A DNA stretch of 18,695 nt from Janthinobacterium agaricidamnosum NBRC 102515 = DSM 9628 (GTDB taxonomy: Bacteria; Pseudomonadota; Gammaproteobacteria; Burkholderiales; Burkholderiaceae_D): NCBI RefSeq assembly GCF_000723165.1, contig NZ_HG322949.1, positions 2,557,964-2,576,658 of the forward strand, in the 5' to 3' direction. Made by a program: the position numbers and the translations under genes. Position 1 is the stretch's first letter. Each line of letters starts with the position of its first letter. Below the pieces are notes generated by a model that saw only the letters and a list, made by a program, of their open reading frames with translations, did no database searches and was not told the DNA's origin. Shown here in pieces: positions 1-8,300 of the stretch.

Positions 1-2
1 CC

Positions 3-3000
3 ATCGTATCGCAGCCGTTCAACCAATCGCTGGTACCGGGCCAGACGGCCAAGTTCAGCGTTGTCGCCACCGGCGCCGACAGCTTGACTTACCAATGGTA
101 TCTGAACGACCAGCCTATCGCCGGCGCCACCGGCAGCAGCTACACCACGGCGCCTGTGAAACTGGAAGACAACGGCCAGCGGTTCCGGGTCAATGTCAGC
201 AATCCGGCCAACGGCGCGACGACCAGCAGTAACGACGCCAACTTGCTGGTGATCGACGGCGTGCCGTCGGACGCCGCCAACCTGGCGCTGAAAGGCACGC
301 CAAGCTCCAGCTCCACCGAGAGTGCCGACTACTTTGGTCCGCAGTATGTCAATGACGGTATTGGCAAGGTGCGCGCCGACAATGGCAACGAAGGTACCCG
401 TTGGGCATCGTTTGTGTTCCAGGGCGACGATGCCAAGTCGGACGATCAGTGGGTCGGTATCGATCTCGGCTCCGTGCAAGAGATCAACCAGGTCGTGCTG
501 GATTGGCAAACCGCGTATGGCTCGAAATACATCATCGAGACATCGGTGGACAATCAAAACTGGAAACCGGTCTATACCCAGAACAGCGGGCAAGGCCGTG
601 TCGAAAATCTGTTGTTTTCCATCACCAAGGCACAATATGTGCGCATGCATGGTGTGAAACGCGCTACGCAATACGGTTACTCGCTGTTTGAGTTGCAGGT
701 GTTCGCACCGGCGTTGACTATCCGTACCCAGCCTGCCGCGCAAACCGTGGCGGTCGGCCAGTCGGCCCACTTCACCGTGGATGCGGTGGGTCCGGGCACG
801 CTGACTTACCAATGGCTGAAGAAGGGCACGCTGGTGGCAAGCACCGACGTTCCGTCCTACGATACGCCGGCAGTGACCAGCGATGACAATGGCGCTATTT
901 ACAGTGTTGTTGTGGAAAGCTCGAACGGCAGCAAGCTGCCTAGCGATGGTGCGGTGTTGACCGTGGGCGTACAACAAGGTAACACCGGCAACACCGGTAA
1001 TACTGGTGGTGATACCGGCAACACCGGTAATACGGGTAACACCGGCAACACTGGTGGTGATACTGGCAACACCGGTAATACGGGCAACACCGGCAACACT
1101 GGTGGTGATACCGGCAATAGCGGTAACACCGGCAATACCGGTAGCCTCGGTCCTGATCTGGCGATCGGCAAAGCTGCGTTTTCGGGTCCGCTGCAAGGCG
1201 TGCCAGATACCACTTCCAGCATGGCGATTGACGGCGACGTCAAGAGCAGCTGGGTGTCGCAGCCTGACAATGCGGCATGGCTGACGGTCGATTTGCTGGC
1301 GCCTGCCATGATCTCGCAAGTCAACTTGCAGTGGGGCAGTGCCTATGGTGCGGAATATGAAATCCAGGTATCGAACGACAATATTATCTGGACTCCTGTG
1401 AAGCATCAAAGTGCCGGCAAGGGTGGCGTGGAACCGATCACGTTCGATCCGGTGTCGGCTCGTTATGTGCGCATGCAAGGTATCAGCGGCGCCACGCCAT
1501 CCGCTTACTCGCTGAATGAGTTCGAAGTGTACGGTCCGGCTGTCGCAGCCGGCACGGCGCCGCAGATCTCCGTTCAGCCAGTGAACGTTGCCGTGACCGA
1601 AGGCCAGTCTGCCCACTTCGCCGCCAGCGTTGCAGGCGACGATGGTTCAGGTAAAATCAAGTATCAATGGAACCGTAACGGCAAGCTGATTCCAGGCGCC
1701 GCCGCTGCCACCTACGATATCGTCATGACGCAAGCGCGCGACGACCAGGCCGTGTTCACGGTGAGCGTCGTCAATGCCGCCGGGATCGGTTCCGTCTCCG
1801 CCGGCGCCACGCTGACGGTGCATCCGCTCGGCGGCGGCACTGGCAATGGCGACGATACGCTGACCCCGGGTTTCATTAACGCGACCCTGCAAAACAATAC
1901 TCGTGGCAGATGGAGCGATGATCAGATCTATATCGCGCTGATCGGCAAGGATCTGTCTGCCATCCACTACGAGTATGTCAAGCCGGACGGTAGCGCTGCG
2001 CTGATGCAGCTCAGCGATAATGATGCACCTGGTCATTTGACGAAAAACGGCGAAAACTTCAGTAACTACTTCTTCACCTTGGCGCAATTCAAGAAGATGA
2101 AGTTGCCGAATATCCGTGCGGGACGTATCTTTGTGTCGCTCGGTTCGCCGCTGTTCATCAAAATTAATGAGACACCGGACACTCATGAAATCGGTTATGC
2201 CGGCCCGAGCGTGGATCCAGCCGCGCACGATATCAATAGCAGTATTTATTTCGACTGGTATGAGTTTGCGTATCTGAATGACCAGTTGTACATCAATACG
2301 ACGCAGGTTGACCAGTTTGGTTTCCCATTGTTGATCGATGCGTATGGTAATAACAATACCTTCCACAAGCAGGCTGGTATTACCGAGACGCGCGATAGCA
2401 TCTTTGCTGCTTACCATAAAGAAATGCCAAAGGAGTTCTTGGATGGTAATTCGAACCCGTATCGTCTTTTGGCGCCGGGCAAGAGCAGTTTTGATGATCA
2501 TGGCGCCGATGGCAAGCCGGAAGTCAATGCCGCTTATTTCGACGGTTATATCAACGATATGTGGAATCTGTACCGCACCAAACCACTCGTGATCGACATG
2601 TACGATAATTCGCGCCGTTTTGTCGGCCAGGTCGCTGCCGATAACACCGTGGTGTTCCAGGAAGTCAACAAGGTGAGCAACGCGCCGCTCGGCGTTGTGT
2701 ACACCCTGCCAGGCAAACCGACCACCCAGGATATGGTGGAAGCCAGGGGTGTATTGGCCACGCCATTCGCGGGTGAAACAGACGGTGCCGTGATTGCCAT
2801 TGAATTGGCGCTGGAGGCGCAAATCGCAGCGGCGCTGAATCGCCACATCATGGAAGACAGCTCGCAATGGGGCGCACCGACCGCCCTCTGGTATGCCAAT
2901 GGACCGGCCAACTACTATGCGCAGTTCTGGCATAAGCATACGCCGGATGGCCGGGCGTATGGCTTCCCTTACGACGATGTCTCGGATCAAAGCTCGACCG

Positions 3001-3047
3001 TCATCGTGGATAAGCCGGAACGCCTGCTGTTGAACATTGGCTGGTAA
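3..3047 (+). CDS. Secreted multidomain GH64 beta-1,3-glucanase (5'-truncated by window)
   Basis: The reading frame is open from the first complete codon at nt 3, so the start and any signal peptide lie upstream. Domains in order: an Ig-like module (3-255, with a YQW core); an F5/8 type C (discoidin-like) module (279-710, ending in YVRMHG and FELQVF strands); Ig-like (711-971); a GNT-repeat linker (978-1145); a second F5/8 type C (1155-1538, YVRMQG); Ig-like (about 1554-1830); and a C-terminal GH64 domain (about 1863-3044). In GH64 the candidate catalytic acids are Glu in DWYEF (codon at 2262) and Asp in QVDQFGFP (codon at 2310). They are 16 residues apart, the spacing I recall for the E154/D170 pair of the Streptomyces matensis enzyme. 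The C-terminal YAQFWHKH and AYGFPYDD segments are also family-typical. GH64 enzymes cleave beta-1,3-glucan, typically releasing laminaripentaose. The F5/8 modules probably bind carbohydrate. Likely role, by inference: extracellular attack on fungal or algal glucan. Confidence 0.9.
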   Translation: MVSQPFNQSLVPGQTAKFSVVATGADSLTYQWYLNDQPIAGATGSSYTTAPVKLEDNGQRFRVNVSNPANGATTSSNDANLLVIDGVPSDAANLALKGTPSSSSTESADYFGPQYVNDGIGKVRADNGNEGTRWASFVFQGDDAKSDDQWVGIDLGSVQEINQVVLDWQTAYGSKYIIETSVDNQNWKPVYTQNSGQGRVENLLFSITKAQYVRMHGVKRATQYGYSLFELQVFAPALTIRTQPAAQTVAVGQSAHFTVDAVGPGTLTYQWLKKGTLVASTDVPSYDTPAVTSDDNGAIYSVVVESSNGSKLPSDGAVLTVGVQQGNTGNTGNTGGDTGNTGNTGNTGNTGGDTGNTGNTGNTGNTGGDTGNSGNTGNTGSLGPDLAIGKAAFSGPLQGVPDTTSSMAIDGDVKSSWVSQPDNAAWLTVDLLAPAMISQVNLQWGSAYGAEYEIQVSNDNIIWTPVKHQSAGKGGVEPITFDPVSARYVRMQGISGATPSAYSLNEFEVYGPAVAAGTAPQISVQPVNVAVTEGQSAHFAASVAGDDGSGKIKYQWNRNGKLIPGAAAATYDIVMTQARDDQAVFTVSVVNAAGIGSVSAGATLTVHPLGGGTGNGDDTLTPGFINATLQNNTRGRWSDDQIYIALIGKDLSAIHYEYVKPDGSAALMQLSDNDAPGHLTKNGENFSNYFFTLAQFKKMKLPNIRAGRIFVSLGSPLFIKINETPDTHEIGYAGPSVDPAAHDINSSIYFDWYEFAYLNDQLYINTTQVDQFGFPLLIDAYGNNNTFHKQAGITETRDSIFAAYHKEMPKEFLDGNSNPYRLLAPGKSSFDDHGADGKPEVNAAYFDGYINDMWNLYRTKPLVIDMYDNSRRFVGQVAADNTVVFQEVNKVSNAPLGVVYTLPGKPTTQDMVEARGVLATPFAGETDGAVIAIELALEAQIAAALNRHIMEDSSQWGAPTALWYANGPANYYAQFWHKHTPDGRAYGFPYDDVSDQSSTVIVDKPERLLLNIGW
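978..1145 (+). repeat. 48-bp tandem repeat encoding a GNT-rich linker
   Basis: The linker between the second Ig-like and second F5/8 modules is built from Gly-Asn-Thr triplets punctuated by GGDT. After a 13-residue lead (978-1016) there are two 16-residue units (1017-1064 and 1065-1112) that are nearly identical at DNA level, then a decayed partial unit carrying one GNS. It most likely encodes a flexible hydrophilic spacer. Near-identity of the DNA units makes unit-number variation by slippage plausible. Confidence 0.85.
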
Positions 3048-3085
3048 GTAAACTGGCGACAGGCTGAATAACGCTTGTCAACAGT

Positions 3086-3123
3086 AAAAAGGCCGCGACG
3101 TTTCGACGTCGCGGCCTTTTTTT
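3086..3123 (+). terminator. Rho-independent terminator after the GH64 gene
   Basis: A perfect 16-bp stem (3086-3101 pairing with 3106-3121) closes on a TTCG tetraloop. The GC-rich core is flanked by an A run on the left and a run of seven T (3117-3123) on the right. It sits 38 bp after the glucanase stop codon. The A/T symmetry means it could also work on the minus strand, but no minus-strand gene abuts it. Confidence 0.93.
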
Positions 3124-3312
3124 ATGAAGTGATATAGATCAATAATTTGTGTCGAGGTACTGTAATTATTGCAATAAAGATCGATTCCTTTGTAACTGAT
3201 GTATAAAACCAACTTAAATTAAAATAAGTAATTTCAAAATAAGCATTTTTGTTGCTTTGGAGTAATTCAGATAATATAATTGCCTTGAATTAATAATAAT
3301 TTAAGGTAATTT
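3124..3312. other. AT-rich intergenic region upstream of the TPS operon
   Basis: This stretch of about 190 bp is strongly AT-rich, with many A/T runs, in contrast with the GC-rich genes on both sides. It holds no ORF or RNA gene I can support. It contains the promoter candidate at 3252-3280 and the Shine-Dalgarno sequence of the transporter gene. Such a block is a plausible site for nucleoid-protein (H-NS/MvaT-like) silencing or for curved-DNA activation; that is inference. Confidence 0.7.
3252..3280 (+). promoter_or_regulatory. Candidate sigma-70 promoter of the tpsB-tpsA operon
   Basis: TTGCTT at 3252-3257 and a consensus TATAAT at 3275-3280 are separated by 17 bp. The predicted start, near 3287, leaves a short leader of about 26 nt before the ATG at 3313. 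A weaker -10-like TATAAA at 3202-3207 lacks a convincing -35 partner. Confidence 0.65.
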
Positions 3313-5091
3313 ATGCGTCATCGTATTACCGCGCGGTGCGGTTTTTATGTGTTGGGCACCGTGCTGGCTTTTCCCGTTATTGCACAAACCCGTCCCGACT
3401 TCACTCCACCCTCCGCAACACCGCCGGCCAGCCGTCCCGGGACCAGCGACGATTCCAGCCAGGAATTCATCCGCCAGCAAGAGCGTGAACGCATCTTGCG
3501 GCAGCAACAGGAACAGCGTCCCGATGTGCGCCTGCCAGCCGGCGCCGCGCTCAAGCAAGCCGCGCGCCTGCCATCCGGCGAGACGCCGTGCTTTGCGATT
3601 CGCACGCTGGCACTGGCCGGCGAGGCCGCCGGGCAGTTCCAGTGGGCGCTGGCCGCCGCCGGCCGCGACGAGGATGGCCAGGCCGATCCGGTGACCGGCC
3701 GCTGTGTCGGCACCGAGGGCATCAACCTGGCCATGCGGCGGGTGCAGAACGCGATCATGAACCGCGGCTACGTCACCACCCGCGTATTGGCCGCGCCGCA
3801 AGACTTGAGTAGCGGCACGCTGACACTGAGCCTGCTGCCGGGGCGCATCCGCGCGGTGCGGCCGGCGCCGGGCACCAGCAGCCGGACCACGCTGTGGAAT
3901 GCGATGGCGGCCGGGCCGGGCGACTTGCTCAATGTGCGCGATACCGAGCAGGCGCTGGAAAACTTCAAGCGCGTGCCGAGCGCCGACGCGGATATCCAGA
4001 TCGCGCCGGCCGAGGGCGCCGATGCCAGGCCCGGCGAGAGCGACCTGGTGGTGCAGTGGAAGCAGGGCGTGCCGTTTCGCCTCAGCCTGTCGCTGGACGA
4101 TTCCGGCTCGGACTCGACCGGCAAATACCAGGGCGGCGTGACGCTGTCGTACGACAACTGGTGGACCTTGAACGACCTGTTTTACCTGAGCCTGAACAGC
4201 AATGTGGGCGGCGGCGGTAGCGGGCCGCACGGCACGCGCGGGGTGGTGGCCCATTATTCGCTGCCGCTCGGCTACTGGCTGCTCAGCGCCACCACCAGCG
4301 ACAGCGGCTATCACCAGTCGGTGGCCGGCATCAACCAGGACTATCACTACAGCGGCGCCAGCCAGAACAGCGAGATCAAGCTGTCGCGGCTGGTCTACCG
4401 CGACGCCGTGCGCAAGACCAGCGTGTCCTTGCGCGGCTGGAAGCGCTCGTCGCAAAACTTCATCGACGACACCGAGGTCGAAGTGCAGCGGCGCCGCGTG
4501 GCCGGCTGGGAGGCCGGTCTCGGCCACCGCGAATTCATGGGCCGCGCCACGCTCGACGCCAACCTGCAATACCGGCGCGGCAGCGGCGCCTTCGATGCGA
4601 TGGCCGCGCCCGAGGAAGCCTTCGGCGAAGGCACTTCGCGCTTCGTGCTGCTGCTGGCCGACGCCAGCCTGGGCGCGCCGCTGGACGTGGGGCCGCTGAA
4701 GCTGCGTTACGCCGGCGCCTGGCGCTGGCAGCACAACCGCACGCCGTTGGTGCCGCAAGACCGCTTCGCGATCGGCGGGCGCTACACGGTGCGCGGCTAC
4801 GACGGCGAAAGCAGCTTGTCGGCCGAACGCGGCTGGCTGCTGCGCAACGAGCTGGGCGCGCCGTTGGGCGATTCCGGCCACGAACTGTACGGCGGCATCG
4901 ATCACGGCGAAGTGGCGGGACCGGGCAGCGCATTGCTGGTCGCGCATCGCCTCACCGGCATGTTCGTGGGCCTGCGCGGCCAGTTGATGCGGCTGCAGTA
5001 CGACGTTTTCATCGGCCGCCCGTGGCACAAGCCGGACCTGTTCCGCAGCGCGCCCAGCACGGCAGGCTTCAACCTGAACGCCAGTTTTTAA
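3313..5091 (+). CDS. TpsB outer-membrane transporter, ShlB/FhaC/HecB family
   Basis: This 592-residue protein is the expected size for the two-partner secretion transporter that threads the TpsA exoprotein through the outer membrane. The ATG at 3313 follows an AAGG Shine-Dalgarno at 3303-3306 with 6 nt spacing and gives a good signal peptide, probably cut after VIA at residue 24. A Gln/Arg/Glu-rich segment near residues 47-75 matches the plug helix H1. POTRA1 spans about 93-182 and has Cys93 and Cys131 in positions that could form a disulfide; POTRA2 follows to about 255. The rest is a beta-barrel. The conserved L6-loop tetrad VRGY is at residues 493-496, and the chain ends in Phe, as usual for an outer-membrane beta-signal. 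The exoprotein gene starts 42 bp downstream with no terminator between, so the two should be co-transcribed. CdiB is an equally fair name if the partner proves to be CdiA. Confidence 0.93.
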   Translation: MRHRITARCGFYVLGTVLAFPVIAQTRPDFTPPSATPPASRPGTSDDSSQEFIRQQERERILRQQQEQRPDVRLPAGAALKQAARLPSGETPCFAIRTLALAGEAAGQFQWALAAAGRDEDGQADPVTGRCVGTEGINLAMRRVQNAIMNRGYVTTRVLAAPQDLSSGTLTLSLLPGRIRAVRPAPGTSSRTTLWNAMAAGPGDLLNVRDTEQALENFKRVPSADADIQIAPAEGADARPGESDLVVQWKQGVPFRLSLSLDDSGSDSTGKYQGGVTLSYDNWWTLNDLFYLSLNSNVGGGGSGPHGTRGVVAHYSLPLGYWLLSATTSDSGYHQSVAGINQDYHYSGASQNSEIKLSRLVYRDAVRKTSVSLRGWKRSSQNFIDDTEVEVQRRRVAGWEAGLGHREFMGRATLDANLQYRRGSGAFDAMAAPEEAFGEGTSRFVLLLADASLGAPLDVGPLKLRYAGAWRWQHNRTPLVPQDRFAIGGRYTVRGYDGESSLSAERGWLLRNELGAPLGDSGHELYGGIDHGEVAGPGSALLVAHRLTGMFVGLRGQLMRLQYDVFIGRPWHKPDLFRSAPSTAGFNLNASF

Positions 5092-5133
5092 GCGGCCCGC
5101 GCCGCCTCACTCATCCCCGACGCAAGAATAACC

Positions 5134-5342
5134 ATGAACAAGCACCTGTACCGCATCATCTTCAACCAACGCCGTGGCCAATTGATGGTGGTCGGCGAAA
5201 ACGCCGCATCGCAAGGCAAGGCCGCCAGCGGCGAAGGCGGCATGAGTGGTGGCGGCGGCTTGCTGGCGACCTTGCGTCCGGCCTGCCTGGCGGTGTTGGC
5301 GCGCTCGGCATGGTGATGTTCGTGACCGGTACGGCGCACGGC
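5134..5342 (+). other. ESPR and signal peptide of TpsA, split by a -1 frameshift
   Basis: The start reads MNKHLYRIIFNQRRGQLMVV, a typical ESPR, then a Gly/Ser/Ala stretch and LRPACLAVLA. In this frame it ends after ARSAW at TGA 5314-5316. In the next frame, from 5301, the sequence reads ALGMVMFVTGTAHG and then Q at 5343, which completes the hydrophobic core and gives a plausible cleavage site. Adding one base (for example G) between 5300 and 5301 restores CLAVLAALGMVMFV without a seam. The downstream frame has no start codon that would supply its own signal peptide. Confidence 0.85.
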
Positions 5343-8300
5343 CAGATCGTGGCCGACCGCAACGCGCCCGGCAAGCAGCGCCCGACCGTGCTGCAGACGG
5401 CCAACGGCGTGGCGCAGGTGAATATCCAGACCCCGAGCGCGGCAGGGGTGTCGCGCAATACCTACAGCCAGTTCGACGTGCAGGCCAACGGCGCGATCCT
5501 CAACAATAGCCGGGGCGATACGGCTACCCAGACCGGCGGCTGGGTGCAGGGCAATCCCTGGCTGGCAGGCGGCAGCGCGCGGGTGATCCTGAACGAAGTC
5601 AATTCGTCGAACCCGAGCCAGTTGCGCGGTTATATCGAGGTGGCCGGCCAGCGCGCCGAGGTGGTGATCGCCAATCCGGCCGGCGTCAGTGTCGACGGCG
5701 GCGGTTTCATCAACGCCAGCCGGGTCACGCTGACCACCGGCACGCCGCTGCTGTCGGGCGGCGGCCTGGATGGTTATTTGGTGCGCGGCGGTCAAGTCAC
5801 GATCAATGGCAAGGGGCTGGACACCTCGCACAGCGACTACACCGCGATCCTGGCGCGCGCGGTGCAAGTCAATGCCGGCATCTGGGGCAATGAGATCAAG
5901 CTGCTGGCCGGGACCAATCAAATCAGCGCCGACCATGGCGTCGCGGGCGCGGCAGCGGGAGACGGGCCGGCGCCGTCGTTCGCGCTGGATGTGGCGCAGC
6001 TGGGCGGCATGTACGCGGGTAAAATCACCTTGATCGGCACCGAGGCCGGGGTCGGCGCGCGCAACGCCGGCACGCTGGCCGCGTCAAACGGCAATCTGGT
6101 GCTGCAATCGAATGGCTGGCTCAGTAACAGCGGCACCCTGCACGCGCAGGGCGACACCATGCTTGCCAGCCAGGATAATATCGCCAACAGCGGCGCGATT
6201 ACCGCGTACGGCAATACGACACTGGATGCGGCCGGACGCGTCGACTCGGCGGCCGGCGCGGTGCTGGCCGCCGGCGTCAATCCGGACAATACCGTGCGCC
6301 AGGGCGGCGATTTGAGCGTGTCGGCCGGCGCCGGCGCCGCGCTGCATGGCGTCGCGGTGGCCGGCGGGACGGCCAGCATCGGCGCGGCCGGGCTGGATGT
6401 CTCCGGCGCCAGCGTGTCGGGCGCGGCCGTCAAACTGCGCGCCAGCGGCGGCGACCTGGATGCCAGCCGTGCCCTGATCAGCGCGCGCGATGGCCTCGGA
6501 CTGGATGCCGCAGGCTTGCTGCGCACCGATGGCGCACAAGTGACGGGCGGGCAAATCACGCTCGCCGCGCATGACGTGTCGAATGCCGCCGGCCAGATCG
6601 TCCAATTGGGCAGCGGCGAGCTGGGCATCCGCCTGCCGGGCCAGCTGGACAACAGCGCGGGCCGCATCGCCACCAATAGCGGCAAGCTGACGCTGGACGC
6701 GCAAGGTATCAGCAACACCGATGGCAAGATCGAGCACGCCGGCAGCGGCGCGTTGCTGATACGCGCCGCGACGATCAGCGACCAGCGCGGCCAGATCACC
6801 AGCAATGGCGCGCTGGCGCTGACGGCCGATACGCTGGACCACCGCGATGCGGCCACGGTCGCCGCGCAAGTCGATATCGCCAGCGGCACGCTGGATAACC
6901 GCGGCGGCGCCATCGCCCAGACCGGCGCCGGCCGCAGCGCCATCAGCGCGACCGGGACACTGCTCAATAGCGGCGGCAAGATCGACACCAATGGCGGCAT
7001 CGGACTCGGCGCCGGCGCGCTGCTCAACGACCACGGCCGCATCGCCGCGGCACACGACGCCGGCATCGTCGTTGCCGCCGGCCTGGACAACCGCGACGGC
7101 GTGCTGGTCGCGAGCGGCAATCTGGCGCTGGCGGCCGCCAACCTGGACAATAGCCGCGGTTATGTGCAGGCAGCCAGCGGCGACGCAAGCGTGCGGGTCG
7201 GCGATTTGAACAATAGCGGCGGTTATGTGTTTGCCGGCGCCAGCCTGAGCACCAGTGCCGGCAATCTCAACAATAGCGGCAGCCTCTACGCGGGCGCCGA
7301 CCAGCGCCTCGCTGTCGGCGGCACGCTGCTCAACAGCGGCGCGATTATCGCCAGGGGCCATAATGCCGTCAGCGCGGCCGTGATCCAGGGCAGTACGGGC
7401 AGCTTGCTGGGCGCCGGCATCCAGGCCGACGGCAGCCTCGGCCAGACCGGCGACTTGAGCGTCAGCGCCACCCAGGCGCTGACGGCAAGCGGCCAGAACC
7501 TGGCGGCGGGTTACGCCAGCCTGCGCGCAGCGTCGCTCGACATTTCCGGCAGCCAGACCGGCGCCGCGAATATCTTATTGAGTGCAAGCGACGGCGACGT
7601 GCTCACCGCCAAGGCGCTGGTGAGCACGTCCGGCACACTGACGGTGGCGGCGCCAGCGCGCAGCCTGGTCAATCATGACGGCACCTTGAGCGCCGGCCAG
7701 CTCGAGCTGCATGCGGCCAACCTGGACAACCGCAGTGGCAGCATCATCCAGACCGGCAGCGGCAATACCGCTATCGACGTGGCGGCGCTCGACAATAGCG
7801 CCGGGCGCATCGCGGTCAACAGCGCCAGCCTGGCATTGGGCGCGAACACGCTGAACAATAGCGATGGCAAGATCGAACACGCCGGCAGCGGCAGCCTGGC
7901 CATCACGGCGGCGCTATTGAACGGCGCGCGCGGCAGCATCGTCGGCAATGGCCTGGTCGACATCGCGGCCGGCATGTTCAGCCACGACCATGCCAGCACG
8001 TCCGGCCAGCAATTGCGCGTGCAGGCTGGCGGCCTGGATAATCGCGGCGGCCATCTGCTGCAAACCGGCACCGGCGCCGCGACGGTCGGCGTGACGGCAC
8101 AATTGAATAATACGGCGGGCGAAATCGCCAGCAACGGCAGCCTGGACCTGCATGGCGGCGCCATCGACAATCGCCAGGGCCGCATCACGTCCGCGGCCTC
8201 GGCCGAGGTGGGCAGCGCCGGGGCGTTGCTGAACACCGACGGCGTACTCGCCGCCACCGGCAATCTGCATGCCGGCGCCGCGGTCATCGATAACACCCGC

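Noticed and set aside
978..1145. CRISPR-like array
   Set aside because: The repeats are in-frame coding units without unique spacers and encode a GNT linker.
1647..2990. A 447-codon minus-strand open frame over the GH64 domain
   Set aside because: The + strand encodes a clear catalytic domain, and the antisense product has no recognisable motif.
3301..5028. A 575-codon minus-strand open frame across the transporter gene
   Set aside because: The + strand frame has a signal peptide, POTRA pattern and VRGY motif; the antisense product is His/Arg/Ala-rich with no family features.
5092..5133. Terminator or separate promoter between the transporter and exoprotein genes
   Set aside because: Only 42 bp, with no hairpin followed by a T-tract and no convincing -10/-35 pair; the genes look co-transcribed.
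5134..5316. A stand-alone 60-residue small protein
   Set aside because: Its sequence is an ESPR and half of a signal peptide whose other half continues in the next frame, so it is the broken start of the exoprotein gene.
5290..5316. Programmed -1 ribosomal frameshifting
   Set aside because: No slippery heptamer or obvious downstream stimulatory hairpin is seen at the place where homology says the frame must change. A single lost G is simpler; not excluded.
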